Source: DAHUXT01 sp036273675
Lineage (GTDB): Bacteria; Chloroflexota; Ktedonobacteria; Ktedonobacterales; JADMIN01
NCBI GenBank assembly: GCA_036273675.1
Contig: DASUHD010000172.1
Coordinates: forward strand, 1-47,918
Reading direction: 5' to 3'
Length of the DNA stretch: 47,918 nucleotides
Every line of letters starts with the position of its first letter. Position 1 is the stretch's first letter. The notes under the pieces were generated by a model. It was not told the DNA's origin and did not search any database. It saw nothing but the letters and a program-made list of their open reading frames with translations. Positions 25,620 to 34,033 of the stretch are shown here, one piece after another. Position numbers and translations under genes: made by a program.

Positions 25620-26363
25620 TCACGATGAGTGGCGGGTAAACAGGGGCGGCCTTTTGCTCTCATCGGGCAGCAGCACCTCAGTGCGGATCGCCGTGATCTG
25701 GGGCAGCGCGCGCAGGCGCTGAACAAGCTCGGTCAAATCGTCCGTCCGGTGGCGCATGAAGTGGAGTTCAATGATGGCGCCGCGTTCGCTCTCGACGACC
25801 GTGACTTTCCTAGGGACCAGATGAAGGTCGCGGTAAATCATCCGAATGGGTTCTAGTGGGTCGCTCTTGTCGCCTGTTGGATTCACCCTGAGGCGAATCC
25901 GGCTCTGCTGATGATGCGGGAAGAGCCGCGCCTCCACTGGCCGGAGCAGCTCCAGGACGGCAAGCGCCAGCACCGTCGCTCCGGCGGCGTCCACGAACAG
26001 TCCCAGGCCACAAGCCATCCCCACTGCCGCGATGGCCCAGACGGCGGCGGCGGTGGTCAGCCCGCGCACGATCTGCTTGTGCAGGAGAATCGCCCCCGCG
26101 CCGAGGAAGCCGATGCCGGTGACGATCTGCGCGGCGATGCGCGAGGGATCGGTCCGGGCGTAGAGCGCGCTGGTGAAGGCGACGAAGCCATAGGCGGAGA
26201 GGACCGTGAACAAGGACGACCCCATCGAGACCAGCGCCAGCGTGCGCATCCCCGCCGCGCGTGGCGAGCTGCTGCGGTATTCGCGTTCCAGGCCAACGAG
26301 GAGGCCCAGCAACGCCGCAACGAACAGACGGAGCAGAAAATCACCCGCCGTGAGCGCTATCAC
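25620..26363 (-). CDS. MgtC/SapB family membrane protein
   Basis: A 247-residue protein from GTG 26363 with GAGGG seven bases upstream. Four to five membrane helices occupy the first ~145 residues. Family signatures are LLGLLVGLEREYR, AGMRTLALVSMGSSLFTVLS, RIAAQIVTGIGFLGAGAIL and RGLTTAAAVWAIAAVGMACG. A C-terminal ~90-residue soluble domain (ACT-like in MgtC) reads LVPRKVTVVESERGAIIEL...VQRLRALPQI. MgtC proteins affect Mg limitation survival and ATP synthase activity in Salmonella; SapB-type homologues are uncharacterised. It follows the metallophosphoesterase by 47 bases. Confidence 0.92.
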   Translation of the reverse strand: MIALTAGDFLLRLFVAALLGLLVGLEREYRSSSPRAAGMRTLALVSMGSSLFTVLSAYGFVAFTSALYARTDPSRIAAQIVTGIGFLGAGAILLHKQIVRGLTTAAAVWAIAAVGMACGLGLFVDAAGATVLALAVLELLRPVEARLFPHHQQSRIRLRVNPTGDKSDPLEPIRMIYRDLHLVPRKVTVVESERGAIIELHFMRHRTDDLTELVQRLRALPQITAIRTEVLLPDESKRPPLFTRHSS

Positions 26364-26410
26364 CGCCTCACCCTCTTATTTCTATCCGGTGACGCTGTCA
26401 TTATGACGGT

Positions 26411-27697
26411 TCATATGAGCCGGTGAGCCGCCAGATCGAGACGGAAGCTATCCGCGAGCGAGACGACATGGCCGCCATTGCCATCGGTGGTAATGAACTC
26501 GCCCAACAGCATATTTCCGCTAATGGTAATACGCAGAAACCCAAACGAGGTGTCGTTATACGCCACAACGCGCACGGCCTCGCCTGCTGGCAGGGTCATC
26601 CCCGGTAGCCGTACCGCATCGAATGGCGGCCTCCTGCGTGACGTGCGCCCCTTCCCGCATTTTTCCCAGAGGGACTCCACTGGCGCGTGGCCGCCGCTGC
26701 CTGCGACGACATAGGGCAGCTCCCAGCCATCGGCAAAATGATACATCAGTCGCTGATAGAGATGCGCGTGGGCCGAGAAAACGGCGTCGGGGCGTTGGCC
26801 GCTCTCATCGAACGCCTGCCGCAGCACCGCCGCGAGCGGGAGTGTATGTATGGCGTGCGATGGCCCAAGCGTTGGGTCACCGCGCTGGGCAAAATTACTC
26901 GCGCCAGAAAAGGGCGGATAATGCACCGCGAGCAGGATCGGACGGGGCTGTTCACGGCGGGCGTTGCGGCGCTTCAGCGCGGTGAGTTGGCGCACCAGCC
27001 AGCGATATTGCGGCTGGGTCTCGGGCGCTGCCGGGTTATCGAGGATGCCGCCGTTGGCGATGTTGCTATACAGCCCGAGAATGTAGGCCTGTGGCGTTGA
27101 GAGACGCCAGTAGGGGTAGGGCTGGCGCATCGCGCACCGCCCGTCGGTCTGGTTGTCAAACGTGCGGCCACTGCGTTTGGAGCAGAAATTGAGCATGAAA
27201 TGGTGGATCGCGGAGGTGGACTTTTCATGTGACTGTTTACCATCGTGGTTGCCCGCTATGGCGAAGATACGGCGCTTGTAGCCGCTGTAGGGCTGGTAAA
27301 ACTGGGTATTATACATGTCACACTGGTCGTCGCGCTCCTCGTCCCGCATGTCCTCATCCTTATAGACCACATCGCCCAGGTGATAGAGAAACGAGGCGCG
27401 CTGGATCATCGGGTCATCGCAGCCGACGGTTCCTCGGTCGCGCACCTGCGCCGTCATGACGCGCGCCACCGAGTGCTGGGGTACATGGTCATAGAAACAG
27501 CCGGTGCAGCCGACCATGTGAAACGTCATCGCGCCCGCCGCCTCGATGCGCCGCGCCTCGCGCCGATGCGCATCCTTGAGGCGCAGCGTATACGCCTTCA
27601 ACCGCCCCGCCGGTGGCGGTACCGGCAGCGGAGTCCACATGCCATGTTCCACGCAGGGTGGCGTTGGAGCCGGGGCGCCCACGTGATTCGCGCGCAT
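26411..27697 (-). CDS. Calcineurin-like metallophosphoesterase
   Basis: A 428-residue protein from ATG 27697 with AAGGAG six bases upstream. Metallophosphoesterase motifs appear in order: LYHLGDVVY (GD), FAIAGNHDGK (GNHD), LLAVHYPPFSG (His) and FSAHAHLYQR (GHxH variant). The first motif, usually G-D-x-G/H, reads FHMVGCTGCFYDH, so the standard first metal-binding Asp is not where expected. There is no obvious signal peptide; the N-terminus is P/R-rich. The C-terminal ~100 residues resemble the beta-sandwich that follows such domains in acid-phosphatase-like proteins (AVRVVAYNDTSFGFLRITI). The substrate is unknown. The gene is followed by mgtC-like. Confidence 0.85.
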   Translation of the reverse strand: MRANHVGAPAPTPPCVEHGMWTPLPVPPPAGRLKAYTLRLKDAHRREARRIEAAGAMTFHMVGCTGCFYDHVPQHSVARVMTAQVRDRGTVGCDDPMIQRASFLYHLGDVVYKDEDMRDEERDDQCDMYNTQFYQPYSGYKRRIFAIAGNHDGKQSHEKSTSAIHHFMLNFCSKRSGRTFDNQTDGRCAMRQPYPYWRLSTPQAYILGLYSNIANGGILDNPAAPETQPQYRWLVRQLTALKRRNARREQPRPILLAVHYPPFSGASNFAQRGDPTLGPSHAIHTLPLAAVLRQAFDESGQRPDAVFSAHAHLYQRLMYHFADGWELPYVVAGSGGHAPVESLWEKCGKGRTSRRRPPFDAVRLPGMTLPAGEAVRVVAYNDTSFGFLRITISGNMLLGEFITTDGNGGHVVSLADSFRLDLAAHRLI

Positions 27698-27750
27698 ATG
27701 CGTCTCCTTGTGGGTCTGTGTGGGCTTGGGAGATATGAACCCTATTTATG

Positions 27751-28365
27751 CTATTTTATCCGCCTGTGCCGCGGCTCCGCAATGGACTCGGCCAACGCAA
27801 TCCGCATGCCAGCCAGATGATCATAAAGGGTCTGCCCGGTGCGGCTGAATATGAGGCTGATGACATAGACCGCGACGATCACCCAGACGAGGACAAGCCC
27901 CATGTTAATCCAGAGCGGCGGTGTCTGTGGATCGAAGGGCCAGCCGGGAATGCGCCACAGGCAGGCGTGTGTCAGCTCCCATGGGAGCAGCTTGAGCGTG
28001 TTACGCCAGAGCGCGCGGAGGAAGCCAGCACGCTCGCCGCTGGTGGTCTCGGCGCGTAACCTCAGTACGCGCTTGCCCCAGGTCGCTTGCCAGCGGGACG
28101 ACTCGAAGATGGCGAAATAGAGCAGCACCGGCACGACGAGCAGCAGAAACGCGGTCGCCTCGGCGGAGTTCGGGTCGTCGAAGAGCGCGCGGAACCCCGG
28201 GCCAGCGGGCGTGCGGGCGATTACCACGCCGACGATGACCAACACGACGAGATAGGCGCTGATGATGATGTAGTCCAGGGCAAACGCCAGCAGGCGCTTC
28301 CAAAATAACGCAAGTGAACCTTGCACAAGCAATCTCCTTGATACGGGTTCGGGGACAACGTCCAT
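27751..28365 (-). CDS. RDD family membrane protein
   Basis: A 204-residue membrane protein with four helices. The RDD family pattern is visible: FWKRLLAFALDYIIISAYL (R..A..D), then AIFESSRWQATWGKRVLRLRAE, the conserved T-x-G-K/R segment, and TGQTLYDHLAGMRI at the C-terminus. The role of the family is unclear; some members are ion antiporters or envelope proteins. The start at ATG 28365 has AAAGAG upstream. AlkD ends 23 bases upstream, and the two may be cotranscribed. Confidence 0.9.
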   Translation of the reverse strand: MDVVPEPVSRRLLVQGSLALFWKRLLAFALDYIIISAYLVVLVIVGVVIARTPAGPGFRALFDDPNSAEATAFLLLVVPVLLYFAIFESSRWQATWGKRVLRLRAETTSGERAGFLRALWRNTLKLLPWELTHACLWRIPGWPFDPQTPPLWINMGLVLVWVIVAVYVISLIFSRTGQTLYDHLAGMRIALAESIAEPRHRRIK

Positions 28366-28388
28366 GGTTATCTCTTTCTATATATACC

Positions 28389-29087
28389 TTATGCCAGGCG
28401 CTTCATGGCCTCGCGGCGACTGAGCGGGCTAAGCTCCGTCTCGTGCTCGCGGACGTAGCGGCGAACGGCGTCTGGCTGTGTTTTGGCGTACTCGCGTAGC
28501 GCCCAGCCGATGGCCTTGCGGATGAAGAAGTCTTTATCACCCATATTCGGCGCGATGCAGGCGAAAAGCAGATCTTCGTCGGTCGCGGTCTTGAAACTCA
28601 GCTGGCAGAGAATCGCGGTGCGGCGCTTCCAGAGGTGGGCGTCGCGGCGCCAGGCCAGCATCGTCGCGCGCATCGGCTGGGGATAGAGCGCGAGCAGCGG
28701 TCCGACACGGTGGGTCGCCAGATCGTCCACGTAGTCCCACCACGCGCCAGTGACGATCATCTCTTCGTAGATCGGCAGCGCGTCGAGCCGCTGATAGGCG
28801 CGATAGCGGCGGTCGCCGGTTAGTCCGATGGCGGCATAGCGCTCCTCGCGGTAGCGGGCCTCGCGCCAGAGGGCAAGCGCGGTCTCGCGCCACTCCTCGA
28901 AGCTGGCGAGGGGATGCGCGGCAAAGACAGCGCGGCAAACCTGGCGTAGTTGCGGCGTCGTCACGCCAAGATAAGGCATCGCCGATTTCATGTACGCCTG
29001 CATCGCTGGCGCCCTCGCGGGATCAGCCACCCGCGCCAGTTCGTCACGGACAGCGGCGATCAATTCGGTGTTCGTTTTATCAGACAT
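28389..29087 (-). CDS. DNA alkylation repair protein (AlkD family)
   Basis: A 232-residue all-helical HEAT-like repeat protein. AlkD DNA glycosylases remove N3- and N7-alkylpurines without base flipping. Signatures are YLGVTTPQLRQVCRAVF (from ~35), REARYREERYAAIGL, MIVTGAWWDYVDDLATHRVG (W-W-D-x-V-D), MLAWRRDAHLWKRRTAILC and DKDFFIRKAIGWALREYAKT. They include the W, D and R residues of the active cleft. Length is normal. The ribosome binding site is modest (GAGAGAACGAA before ATG). It follows the acyl-AMP ligase by 163 bases and is probably not part of that cluster. Confidence 0.95.
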   Translation of the reverse strand: MSDKTNTELIAAVRDELARVADPARAPAMQAYMKSAMPYLGVTTPQLRQVCRAVFAAHPLASFEEWRETALALWREARYREERYAAIGLTGDRRYRAYQRLDALPIYEEMIVTGAWWDYVDDLATHRVGPLLALYPQPMRATMLAWRRDAHLWKRRTAILCQLSFKTATDEDLLFACIAPNMGDKDFFIRKAIGWALREYAKTQPDAVRRYVREHETELSPLSRREAMKRLA

Positions 29088-29250
29088 TTCGTTCTCTCAG
29101 GCTCGCAGCTGCCAGGAATGGGACTTCGCCATCATGCAGCATCGCCTTCATGGGGCGGTATCACGTAGCGCTGTCGTCATTGTAACCAGCGCTGCGTCAA
29201 GCTGGTTCCAGCGGGCGATTCCCCAGACCTCCATGCCTTCGAGGTCGCCC

Positions 29251-30894
29251 TCAGTCCATCCGCTCCAGCAGCTTCATCAGGGCAGGATAGTCTACCTTGG
29301 CGTTGTGGCGGCGATCCACTGGGATGCGCGGCACAACGCGGATGGTGTCGAGATGCGCCCAGGCGAGCGATTGCCGCAGCGTGTCAAGCTCGCCATCATA
29401 GAGCGGGTACGCTGGCTCGATCAGCAAGAGCCGCTGCCCCCGCCACGACACCATGGCGCTCCTGCGAATGGCTGGATGCGCCGAGACCGCCGCCTCGACG
29501 GCAAAGGGATAGACCGTGCCGTCGGTGTCTTCGATGCGAGCGAAGCAGCGCCCCAGCAGCCAGAGCCGCCCGCGCGCGTCCAGATAGCCCGCGTCGCCCG
29601 TCCGGTGCCAGATCGTCTCGCCGACGCGAATCTTCGTCTCAACATCGCCGACCCCGCCGACGTACCCGGCGCCGATGTGCGCGCCGCTGACGACGATCTC
29701 GCCTGGCTGGCCCTCTGGCAGCGATTCACGCTCGAAGTCGTCGGGCGCGTAGGGGCCGAGTGGCGTTCCCCAGCGGTCAGGCAGGATGCGCAGCGCAATC
29801 TCGGGAACTGGCACGCCCGCCAGCAGTCCCGCGCCGGACTGCATTGCCGCGCTATCTTCCGGCAGGATGTCGTTGCGGTCGATATGCGCGATGGGTTCGG
29901 CCTCGGTCGAGCCGTAGATGGCGACGACTCGCGCCTGGGGCGCGCAGGCGCGCAGGGCGTCGAGCAGACGTGGGAAGACCGGCGCGCCACCAGTGTAGAT
30001 TGCCTCCAGTGAGGGCAGCGTGATGTGTTGTTGCTGACAAAAGGCGGCGATACGCTCCCAGAACGCGGGCGAGGCGCCCGCACGACGCGGCTGGTAACGC
30101 AGGATATCGGCCACCACCGATGCGGGCTCTATCGCGCCAGGCTTGCGCAGATCGCCCGGTGGGATGAGGCTGGTCGTCCCAGAGGCGAGATCGGCCAGCA
30201 CAAAGACTGGCAGCGCGGTCATGCTGACATTGTCGCTAGTATCGGCATCGTTGGCGAAGTTGCGCCGCAATACATCGTGCTGGGCCAGCAGGAAGCCATG
30301 TGTCCGCAACATCGCCTTGGGCTGGCCGGTGCTGCCGCTGGTGAAGGTGAGCAGCGCGGGCGTGTCGTGCGCGCAGGCGACGATCTCCTCGCGTGGCGCG
30401 AGCTGGTCGGCGCGGCTCCATGGGATAGCGCCGGGCATGAAGCGCGCACCAATGACGAATTTGCGGGGGATGCGGCCCACCGAAGGCGCGAGCAGCCGTA
30501 GCATATGCGCGCGGACACTGCCGATGAACGCCTGCGGACGGGCCAGCGCGCAGCAGCGCTCCACCTGGTCCATGCCCGCTGAGGGGTCCACGAACATAGC
30601 TGTCAGCCCGGAGCGAAAGATGGCGATCAGCGCGACATACAGATCCAGCGACATCGGATGCAGCGCCAGCACGGTATCGCCAGGGCGCAGCCCCGACTGC
30701 CAGAGCAGCTCCGCCGCCTGCCCCACGCGCCGCTCCAACGCCGCGAAGGTGGTGACGCGCGTCTGGCCGCGATAGGTGTCGATGATGGCGGGCTGGTCGG
30801 GCCGCTGCCGCGCCTGTTCGCGCAGGATATCGGCAAGGTTACCGGTCGCATATGCGGTAGATGCGGTAGATGTGGTGGTAGATGGCGCACTCAT
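29251..30894 (-). CDS. Acyl-AMP ligase / acyl-CoA synthetase-like (ANL superfamily, OleC-like type)
   Basis: A 547-residue adenylate-forming enzyme activating a carboxylic acid with ATP. The AMP/phosphate loop TFTSGSTGQPKAM is near residue 190. Further motifs are YTGGAPVFPRLLD, YGSTEAEPIAHID (A5; unusual SxEAEP, recalling OleC-type ligases), HRTGDAGYLDARGRLWLLGR (A7/A8) and the catalytic lysine near 533 in HNAKVDYPAL. The N-terminus is T/A/S-rich. Its ATG overlaps the stop of the GNAT-like gene (ATGA), so the two are translationally coupled and probably act consecutively. I infer that an activated acyl group is passed to the GNAT enzyme. Substrate unknown. It is the last gene of the cluster. 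Confidence 0.9.
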   Translation of the reverse strand: MSAPSTTTSTASTAYATGNLADILREQARQRPDQPAIIDTYRGQTRVTTFAALERRVGQAAELLWQSGLRPGDTVLALHPMSLDLYVALIAIFRSGLTAMFVDPSAGMDQVERCCALARPQAFIGSVRAHMLRLLAPSVGRIPRKFVIGARFMPGAIPWSRADQLAPREEIVACAHDTPALLTFTSGSTGQPKAMLRTHGFLLAQHDVLRRNFANDADTSDNVSMTALPVFVLADLASGTTSLIPPGDLRKPGAIEPASVVADILRYQPRRAGASPAFWERIAAFCQQQHITLPSLEAIYTGGAPVFPRLLDALRACAPQARVVAIYGSTEAEPIAHIDRNDILPEDSAAMQSGAGLLAGVPVPEIALRILPDRWGTPLGPYAPDDFERESLPEGQPGEIVVSGAHIGAGYVGGVGDVETKIRVGETIWHRTGDAGYLDARGRLWLLGRCFARIEDTDGTVYPFAVEAAVSAHPAIRRSAMVSWRGQRLLLIEPAYPLYDGELDTLRQSLAWAHLDTIRVVPRIPVDRRHNAKVDYPALMKLLERMD

Positions 30895-31916
30895 GACGCG
30901 TCCCCCAGTTCCTTCGCATAGAGCGTGTAGCGCCGGATGACGCGCCCATGGTAGACATCGCTGAGGCGGCGCGAGACGTTATCCTCGCGTATCAGCGCGT
31001 GGATGGCGCGGGTGTAGCCGAGCGCGCGGCCAGCCGCAATCGCCCTCGCCGCCAGCAGAATAGCTAGTCCTTGCCGCTGAAACTCTGGCAGAACCGCGGT
31101 CGTCTTGGCGATGCCGGTATCGATCAACTCGCCGCGCCGCGCCTGAAGCCAATCAGGCACGACCAGCAGAAAGCCGACAGCGCGCTCGTCCGTCTCGGCA
31201 ATCTGCACCAACTCCGGCACGAGCAGCGACTCCAGCGGGCGATACTGCGCGACGAACGCCTCTTCGCCGATGGGGCTGGCGAGCAGGCTCTCGGCAAAGC
31301 CAGCGGCCACGACCGGGTAGACGCTGCGGAGGTCGCGCTCGAACGCGCCGGGATCGAGCGGGCGAACGCGCACGCCTGCCACCCGCATCTGCCGTTCGAT
31401 TTCGGGAATGCGTGGGTCGGTGGCTTCGAGGTCGTCCTGCGCGGCGGAGTAGTACTCTGCCAGCGGCGCGAAGCCGTTGTCGGTGAAGTGTGCGGGCCAG
31501 CTCGCGGGATTCGTCGGTTCGAGGAAGAACGGCGGCTGTGTGCCTGGCTCGGTCACCAGCCGGTAATGGTTATAGGTGCTGCCGTCCATCGGGCCAATGG
31601 CGAGAGTACAGCCAGCCTGGCGCAGCCGGTCGCAGGCATGCCGCAGCAGCGACTCGGCCAGCGTATCGTCGGCGGCATAGTGTCCGATCAGGCCGACATG
31701 GCGCTGCTGATAGGCAGGCGCGGCGCTCCACCAGAGGGAGCAGCGCGCCACCGCGCCAGCGGCGTCCGCTAGCAGCCAGTGCTCGTCGGCGCCAGACGCC
31801 GCCAGCGTCGCCGGGTCGAGCGGCGTCCCATCTGGCACGGCGCAGAATCGGGCGGTGTCAGCCGTATCGGCGGCTGGGGTGATCTGTATTGTCTGTATCG
31901 TCTGTTGCGGTGGCAT
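30891..31916 (-). CDS. GNAT-fold acyltransferase-like protein
   Basis: A 341-residue protein with a duplicated GNAT look. The N-terminal half resembles a degenerate fold (LIGHYAADDTLAESLLRHAC, TLAIGPMDGSTYNHYR). The C-terminal half (~200-330) has VGFLLVVPDWL and TTAVLPEFQRQGLAILLAARAIAAGRALGYTRAIHALIREDN, with the acyl-CoA loop R/Q-x-x-G-x-A form. Overall it resembles the large N-acyltransferase-like GNATs found in natural-product and lipid clusters. ATGA overlap with the downstream acyl-AMP ligase suggests a shared step. The donor could be an acyl-CoA or acyl-AMP product; this is inference. Confidence 0.8.
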   Translation of the reverse strand: MPPQQTIQTIQITPAADTADTARFCAVPDGTPLDPATLAASGADEHWLLADAAGAVARCSLWWSAAPAYQQRHVGLIGHYAADDTLAESLLRHACDRLRQAGCTLAIGPMDGSTYNHYRLVTEPGTQPPFFLEPTNPASWPAHFTDNGFAPLAEYYSAAQDDLEATDPRIPEIERQMRVAGVRVRPLDPGAFERDLRSVYPVVAAGFAESLLASPIGEEAFVAQYRPLESLLVPELVQIAETDERAVGFLLVVPDWLQARRGELIDTGIAKTTAVLPEFQRQGLAILLAARAIAAGRALGYTRAIHALIREDNVSRRLSDVYHGRVIRRYTLYAKELGDAS

Positions 31917-31950
31917 GTGCTAACCAATCCATGTCTGGGTTATGAGAGAT

Positions 31951-31975
31951 GCGGGCGGTTAAAACCGCGCCTACA
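31951..31975. repeat. Family-B repeat, short copy (GCGGTTAAAACCGC)
   Basis: The perfect palindrome GCGGTT-AA-AACCGC (31955-31968) lies just past the stop of the lipid-kinase-like gene, in the 54-base gap before the GNAT-like gene. It matches the first 21 bases of the copy at 33860. The longer form also occurs at 43030. Confidence 0.65.
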
Positions 31976-32759
31976 GTCGCGCGCGTTGTGGCTGGCCCCA
32001 CGGAATTGTTGTAATCGCGCCGAGAATCGCCGCGATCAGCAGCACGCTTACCAGCAGCGCCGTCAGGTCCGACGCCAGCAACGACCGGAGAAAGATAAAG
32101 CCGGTGAGCGGGATGAGCAGGTTATCCAGCCCACGCCACGAGATCGCCTCGACCAGCGTCAGCAGCAGTGCCAGCGTCAACGCGACGCCAGGGACCGCCA
32201 CGCCGGTAGTTGTCCCGGCCAACACCAGCGCGCCTGACGTGCCGAAGAACGCCACCGTGAAGAACGCCAGTGAGCCTTCGAGGCTCTTGTGGCCATCGCG
32301 CGTGACATATTGCAGCGACCCATAGCGCGAGCCAACGATGGCCGCCGCCGGATCGGCGAGCGTCAGCAGCAGCAGCGGCACAATATAGAGTAGCGGCTGG
32401 CCATGCGCCAGCACAAACAGCAGGCAGGCGCTCAGCGGGAAATAGATCTCTCCGAGCGAGGGCCGTGTCACGCCGTAGAGAACATCGCCAAGGCCGTTTC
32501 GCAGACGGCGCACGTGCTTGAGGGCGAGCAGCGTGGGAATGGTGATCGCCGTGAGCAGCACGACCGGCCAGACATCGGCGAACATCCACGGCAGCGCCAG
32601 TGTGGTCAGGCCGCCGCCCAGGTGGAAGAGCTTGCGCGAGGTCTCTGGCGCGAGGTTGCGGGCATGCTGGTAGACATGGATCGCGACCATCAGCAGGATG
32701 AGCGTGCTGAGTTCGAGCGCCATGCCAAGCCACGGATTGAGCGGCAGCGGCGTAATCAT
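31971..32759 (-). CDS. Phytol/dolichol kinase-like (VTE5/SEC59-type) membrane protein
   Basis: A 262-residue membrane protein with seven or so helices. Signatures of the CTP-dependent polyprenol kinase / cytidylyltransferase-like superfamily are APETSRKLFHLGGG (residues ~38-51), LTLADPAAAIVGSRYG and HKSLEGSLAFFTVAFFG. Members phosphorylate phytol, farnesol, geranylgeraniol or dolichol, or make CDP-lipids. Its ATG overlaps the BtaA-like stop (ATGA). In this cluster it would phosphorylate or nucleotidylate an isoprenoid alcohol or lipid; the choice cannot be made from sequence. A family-B repeat starts at its 3' end. Confidence 0.87.
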   Translation of the reverse strand: MITPLPLNPWLGMALELSTLILLMVAIHVYQHARNLAPETSRKLFHLGGGLTTLALPWMFADVWPVVLLTAITIPTLLALKHVRRLRNGLGDVLYGVTRPSLGEIYFPLSACLLFVLAHGQPLLYIVPLLLLTLADPAAAIVGSRYGSLQYVTRDGHKSLEGSLAFFTVAFFGTSGALVLAGTTTGVAVPGVALTLALLLTLVEAISWRGLDNLLIPLTGFIFLRSLLASDLTALLVSVLLIAAILGAITTIPWGQPQRARL

Positions 32760-34033
32760 GTGACGATCTCCTCGATGACGAGTGCGCTATAAAAGAAGGC
32801 TTTATCCTGACGATGCAGCCGCTCGGCCAGGTCTTCCAGCGGCCAGAGGCGATGCGCCAGCGCGTCGAGATAGCCGCGCGGCGCGAGCATATTCCAGTAG
32901 AGCAGCCGCCCGCCCGGTCGCCCGACATCGGCCAGCCGCGCCAGCAGCCGGGCATACTGTTCGCGCGACACGTATTCGAACACATCGCTCAGGTTGAAGC
33001 GATCTATGCTGTGCGCCTCCGCCGTCGCCAGATACTCCTCCAGCGACTGCCGTCGCCATTCCAGCCGGTCCAGGTTGGCGCGAATGGCCTCGAAGTTTTC
33101 CAGGCGCAGCGCGTAGGGCAGCGCGGTCTGGTGCGTGCCGGTCAGAATCCATTGTACGTACGGATTTTCCGCCGGATTCAACTCGGTCAGGGCATATCCG
33201 GTGCGCTGGAGCAGGCGCTCGGCCACGCTGCCCTCGACATAGGCGAAGAACTCCGGGTCGCGCCCCAGCCGTCCCATCAGCGCACGTGAGAAGAAGAGGC
33301 GGAAGAGCAGCCGCCAGCGCCAGGTGTTCCATTCGTTGGCATAGAACGCCTGCCGTTCCTCTGGCGCGCCGCCAGCCAGCAGATGGGCCACCTTCGCGTG
33401 GCTCTCGACCAGCGGCAGCACGCGCTCTCGGAAGAGCCGGAAGTAGCGCTCGAACTTGCCCGCGCCGCCGATGCCCGCGCGTATCGCATCCAGGCGCACG
33501 TCCCAGAAGCGGCGCTCGTCGGGCGAGAGGCCTCCTCGGCAGCGGAGATATAGCTCCTCGCGGCGCTCGCTCGGGCGCGACCCGATCAACTCCAGCAGTT
33601 CGGGATGTTCCAGTCGCCGATAGGCGGCCACCCGGAGCGCCAGGCAGGCCAGTTGCGCGTCGCTGACATCGATCGCGAGCACGTGACCCGGCGATTGCGC
33701 CAGCAGCGCCAGTGTATTGTCTCCCGCCGAAGCTATCGAGAGGCAGCTATCCCCCGGCTGGATCGCCAGCCCGTCGAGCAGTACGTCGGCATCCTCCCAG
33801 CACTGCGCGTAGCGGATGGCGGAGAAGTCGGCGCGGGCGGTGATGGAGGAAGACGCCTGGCGGGCGGTTAAAACCGCGCCTTGCGGGCCTCGCTGGCGCT
33901 CAGCCACAAAGTCCGCCTGCGCGGACTCACCAGATACACGAGGGCAGCGCCCTTTCGCATGACGATTCTGATTCCCCGCTTCCTGCGGGGGAGGGGTTAG
34001 GGGAGAGGGCCGCTGACCATTAGGACTGGGCAT
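32756..34033 (-). CDS. BtaA-like (DUF3419) SAM 3-amino-3-carboxypropyl transferase with repeat-derived N-terminus
   Basis: A 425-residue protein. The DUF3419/BtaA domain starts near residue 69: ADFSAIRYAQCWEDADVLL, then the SAM-binding SIASAGDNTLALLAQSPGHV and AIDVSDAQLACLALRVAAY. It ends with NLSDVFEYVSREQYARLL and GGRLLYWNMLAPR. BtaA moves the 3-amino-3-carboxypropyl group of SAM onto diacylglycerol to give homoserine lipid. The ATG at 34033 has GGGAGG six bases upstream and overlaps the dikinase stop by 14 bases. Residues ~1-58 are encoded by a family-A palindrome and a family-B repeat, kept in frame. An internal GTG inside the repeat is a possible alternative start. No BtaB methyltransferase lies in the cluster. 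Confidence 0.85.
   Translation of the reverse strand: MPSPNGQRPSPLTPPPQEAGNQNRHAKGRCPRVSGESAQADFVAERQRGPQGAVLTARQASSSITARADFSAIRYAQCWEDADVLLDGLAIQPGDSCLSIASAGDNTLALLAQSPGHVLAIDVSDAQLACLALRVAAYRRLEHPELLELIGSRPSERREELYLRCRGGLSPDERRFWDVRLDAIRAGIGGAGKFERYFRLFRERVLPLVESHAKVAHLLAGGAPEERQAFYANEWNTWRWRLLFRLFFSRALMGRLGRDPEFFAYVEGSVAERLLQRTGYALTELNPAENPYVQWILTGTHQTALPYALRLENFEAIRANLDRLEWRRQSLEEYLATAEAHSIDRFNLSDVFEYVSREQYARLLARLADVGRPGGRLLYWNMLAPRGYLDALAHRLWPLEDLAERLHRQDKAFFYSALVIEEIVT
33860..33955. repeat. Family-B repeat, long copy inside a coding region
   Basis: It starts GCGGGCGGTTAAAACCGC and continues GGCCTCGCTGGCGCTCAGCC, ACAAAGTCCGCCTGCGCGGA, CTCACC. The 43030 copy repeats this order with substitutions (GGCCTCGCGTGCGCTCCGCC, ACAAAACCCGCCTGCGCAGG). 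It lies in the 5' coding part of the BtaA-like gene. Confidence 0.7.
33974..34013. repeat. Family-A palindrome inside a coding region
   Basis: CCCC-GCTTCCTGC-GGGG (33974-33990), followed by GAGGGGTTAGGGGAGAGGG, has the same layout as the 1757 copy, where GGGGTTAAGGG follows the hairpin. It encodes the proline-rich residues ~7-20 of the BtaA-like protein. Confidence 0.6.
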
